In this document: positions 5,730 to 7,451 of the stretch, piece after piece
How the letters are laid out: each line of letters begins with the position of its first letter
Numbering within the stretch: position 1 is the first letter of the stretch
NCBI GenBank assembly: GCA_028276075.1
Contig: JAPYXA010000022.1
Location: 1 to 7,451 of the forward strand
Direction: 5' to 3'
DNA: 7,451 nucleotides
Source of the DNA: Minisyncoccota bacterium
GTDB taxonomy: Bacteria; Patescibacteriota; Minisyncoccia; UBA6257; HR35
Program-made: the position numbers and the translations under genes
Notes under the pieces: generated by a model
The model's input: only the letters and a program-made list of their open reading frames with translations
Database searches by the model: none
Told to the model about the DNA's origin: nothing

Positions 5730-6779
5730 TTATTTTACCAAATTCACCGGGTTTCCTTCTAAAAATTTTTTAATATTTTCAATTGTGGTCATTAAAATTC
5801 TTTCGATGGCTTCTTTTGAGTTAAAGGCATTATGAGGTGTAATTAAAACATTAGGCATTTTCATTAAAATATGATTTTGCCACAAAGTAAAAGCTGTTTC
5901 TTTAAGATCACCTAATCCGCGTTCATCTGTGTTAGATCCGCGTTTATCCGTGGTAGTATATTTCACTAGAAGCTCTAACTCTTCCTTAATCTCTGTTTCT
6001 TCTTCCAAAACATCTAAAGCTACTCCTTTTAAGATTCCTTCTTTTAATGCATAAAGCAATGCTTCTGTTTCAACTATTCCTCCTCTAGCAGTATTAATTA
6101 AATAAGCTCCTGGTTTTATAAACTTGATGTTTTCTTTATTAATTAGATGATAAGTTGATGGATTTAAATTGACATGAATGGTAATAACATCTGAATTTTT
6201 AAGAAGTTCTTCTAAAGTTAAGTAAGTTACATTATATTCTTTGGCAAAATTTTCATCAGGAAAAGCATCATAAGCTAAAATATTCATTCCAAAAGCTTTG
6301 GCAAGTTTTATAACTTCTTTGCCAATTTTGCCAGTGCCGATAACTCCTAATGTCTTTCCATAAAGCTCCTCACCTCTTAAATTTTTTAAATCAAAACTTT
6401 CACTTTCTTTAATTTGATCAATAGCATAATAAATTTTCCTCATCAAATTAAGCATAAGACCAATTGTCCATTCAGCCACTGTTTTTGTTCCATACTCTGG
6501 CACATTGCAAACCACAATTCCTTTTGACCTGCAATATTCGCAATCAATATGATCATAGCCAGTTGAACGAGTGGTAATAAGTTTTAGATTTGGCAAAGAG
6601 TCAATAATTTCTTTATCAATTTCTGAACAAATAAAAATAGACAAAATATCTAAATCTTTAAAATTTTTAACATTTTCTTTTATGAGCCTTTCAGTTGTAA
6701 AATAAATCTCCAAATCCGGAAGCTCTCTTTCTAAAATTTCCTTTTCCCAACCTTCTGCTTCAAAAAACCCAAGCTTCAT
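5730..6779 (-). CDS. D-2-hydroxyacid dehydrogenase, D-lactate dehydrogenase-like
   Basis: A 349-residue NAD-dependent D-2-hydroxyacid dehydrogenase, most like D-lactate dehydrogenase; it would reduce pyruvate or a related 2-ketoacid to the D-hydroxyacid and recycle NADH in fermentation. Visible features are the substrate-loop motif TRSTGYDHID (70-79), the Rossmann glycine motif GVIGTGKIG (145-153), the acidic NAD-ribose region AYDAF (169-173), and the catalytic set Arg232 (NTARGG), Glu261 (LDVLEEE) and His316 (TPHNAFNS). The core is therefore complete. The distance from Glu261 to His316 is about 20 residues longer than in the Lactobacillus bulgaricus enzyme. This region includes a 21-bp tandem repeat read in frame (see 5915-5956) that adds TDKRGSN and TDERGLG. 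The ATG at 6779 lies seven bases after a perfect TATAAT, pointing to leaderless translation. Exact substrate is not certain. Confidence 0.93.
   Translation of the reverse strand: MKLGFFEAEGWEKEILERELPDLEIYFTTERLIKENVKNFKDLDILSIFICSEIDKEIIDSLPNLKLITTRSTGYDHIDCEYCRSKGIVVCNVPEYGTKTVAEWTIGLMLNLMRKIYYAIDQIKESESFDLKNLRGEELYGKTLGVIGTGKIGKEVIKLAKAFGMNILAYDAFPDENFAKEYNVTYLTLEELLKNSDVITIHVNLNPSTYHLINKENIKFIKPGAYLINTARGGIVETEALLYALKEGILKGVALDVLEEETEIKEELELLVKYTTTDKRGSNTDERGLGDLKETAFTLWQNHILMKMPNVLITPHNAFNSKEAIERILMTTIENIKKFLEGNPVNLVK
5915..5956. repeat. 21-bp tandem repeat (two copies) inserted in frame in the dehydrogenase gene
   Basis: Copies at 5915-5935 and 5936-5956 agree at 18 of 21 bases. Each begins ATCCGCGTT on the plus strand and ends in TAG. 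Within and just around them the core (A/G)GGAT-like word recurs on the minus strand at spacings of 10, 11 and 10 bases. About half of bases 5911-5956 are G or C (23 of 46), well above the surroundings. On the coding strand the units are translated as heptapeptides TDKRGSN and TDERGLG. The motif style (ACGCGGAT with variants) resembles short dispersed repeats I recall from several bacterial genomes, so it may be one copy of such an element. Confidence 0.85.
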
Positions 6780-6786
6780 TAGTTAT

Positions 6787-6792
6787 ATTATA
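6787..6792 (-). promoter_or_regulatory. -10 box (TATAAT) for the dehydrogenase, leaderless arrangement
   Basis: A perfect TATAAT on the minus strand ends seven bases before the ATG at 6779, which is where transcription normally starts, so the A of the start codon is probably the first base of the mRNA. There is no good -35; only TTTTTA is present at a 17-base spacing. Confidence 0.55.
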
Positions 6793-6846
6793 ATAAAATT
6801 TCTATTTTCTAAAAACTTTACAAAAGAATTAAATAGCTCATAATTT

Positions 6847-6868
6847 AAGTAATTAAGCAAGTAATTAA
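6847..6868. repeat. short direct repeat AAGTAATTAA, two copies 12 bases apart
   Basis: The ten-base word occurs at 6847-6856 and 6859-6868 in the 109-base gap between the penicillin-binding protein and the dehydrogenase. Two helically near-phased copies upstream of a promoter could bind a regulator, but the words are AT-only apart from one G and may be chance. Confidence 0.35.
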
Positions 6869-6888
6869 ATATTTATACTGACTATAAT

Positions 6889-7451
6889 TTAATCACTGAC
6901 AAAAACATTAATACTTTCTTTTAAATTTTTATTTTTAGCGGTAATAGTATAAACACCATTTTCTTTAGGAATAAAAATATTTTCTTTGCCCTCTCCCAAG
7001 AATTGTCCATTAACAAACCATTCTACATTTTCTTTAGCTTTCAAAATTATTTGACTTTCTTTATCTAAAAAGCGATCTCCATTATGTGGATTTAAAATCA
7101 AATAATCTTCTTTTAAAGCCAAGAGGGCTTTTTTAAAATTATCATCTTTTAGACCATAAACTATATTCCCCTGATATTCAAATTCTTGAATTGAGGAAAA
7201 ATCAAATTGACTATTTTTGTTATATTCTGAATTAAAAAGTAATTCCATAATTTCTGACCAAATCTTCCCCGCTCCCAATTGACCTGAAACCGCATCCATA
7301 GAGATATTTTGTGCATTACCAACCCAAACACCAACTAAAAAATCAGGAGTATAGCCAATTATCCAGCTATCTTTGAATTTTTGAGAGGTTCCTGTTTTTA
7401 AAGCATAATTTTCTTGAAAAAGATTAAAGTTAGATTTCAGACCGAATTGGT
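6889..7451 (-). CDS. class A penicillin-binding protein, PBP1C type (C-terminal part, cut by window edge)
   Basis: The open frame runs past the internal Met at 7299 to the window edge, giving 186 visible residues. It opens in the transpeptidase domain with ALKTGTSQKFKDSWIIGYTP, which contains the third active-site motif KTGT (visible residues 18-21), followed by DFLVGVWVGN, the conserved end of class A transpeptidase domains. The last 70 residues (LNPHNGDRFL, LKAKENVEWFVNGQFLGEG, PKENGVYTITAKN, INVFV) match the pattern of the BiPBP_C domain found at the end of PBP1C proteins, a small beta-sandwich. The whole protein would polymerise and cross-link peptidoglycan outside the membrane, anchored by an N-terminal helix not seen here. 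The stop is TAA at 6889-6891; no terminator follows in the gap. Confidence 0.9.
   Translation of the reverse strand, partial: QFGLKSNFNLFQENYALKTGTSQKFKDSWIIGYTPDFLVGVWVGNAQNISMDAVSGQLGAGKIWSEIMELLFNSEYNKNSQFDFSSIQEFEYQGNIVYGLKDDNFKKALLALKEDYLILNPHNGDRFLDKESQIILKAKENVEWFVNGQFLGEGKENIFIPKENGVYTITAKNKNLKESINVFVSD

Noticed and set aside
5911..5956. CRISPR-like repeat array
   Set aside because: Only two direct units with no spacers between them, inside a coding frame; no cas gene is present.
1..7451. Insertion sequence, phage, tRNA or rRNA genes
   Set aside because: No transposase or integrase frame, terminal inverted repeats, or recognisable tRNA cloverleaf or rRNA sequence was seen on either strand by eye.

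Overview
The window is AT-rich (roughly 30% G+C by eye) and every supportable gene lies on the minus strand, so the biological order runs from 7451 down to 1. The gene set and style suggest a candidate phyla radiation (Patescibacteria, Parcubacteria-like) genome. The signs are AT-rich compact coding, stop/start overlaps, start codons lying almost on top of -10 boxes without Shine-Dalgarno sequences, a small secreted Thr/Ser/Pro-rich protein, a DoxX protein, an AbrB-like protein and an unusually long MacA-like adaptor. TGA is used as a stop in three overlapping ATGA junctions, so the standard bacterial code fits and the TGA=Gly code of Gracilibacteria/Absconditabacteria does not. The lineage is an inference from style, not from a marker gene.

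Layout in transcription order: (1) 7451-6889, the C-terminal end of a class A penicillin-binding protein of the PBP1C type, cut by the window edge. (2) 6779-5730, a D-lactate-dehydrogenase-like D-2-hydroxyacid dehydrogenase with a likely leaderless start and an in-frame, comparatively GC-rich tandem repeat inside the gene. (3) 5697-5341, an unrecognised two-helix membrane protein. (4) 5306-4821, a small secreted Thr-rich protein followed by the one clear intrinsic terminator (4759-4789). (5) 4678-428, a tight operon of DoxX membrane protein, AbrB-like DNA-binding protein, membrane-fusion/adaptor protein, ABC ATPase and FtsX/MacB-type permease. It is driven by an extended -10 promoter with a perfect palindrome where the -35 should be. 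Its last four genes are chained by 4-base ATGA overlaps. (6) 427-179, an intergenic stretch with a possible 38-residue ORF and a near-perfect 13-2-13 inverted repeat. (7) 178-1, the N-terminal part of an ArsR-type winged-helix regulator.

Functionally, the centre of the window is a MacAB/YknXYZ-like tripartite ABC export or cell-envelope stress system that carries its own candidate transcription regulator and a DoxX protein. Next to it are cell-wall synthesis (PBP1C) and fermentative redox balancing (D-LDH). The most unusual items are the 42-bp tandem repeat spliced in frame into the dehydrogenase between two catalytic residues, the AbrB gene embedded in the transporter operon together with a promoter palindrome, and the inverted repeat next to the ArsR gene. 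No wholly new system is evident; the candidates below are specific and testable.
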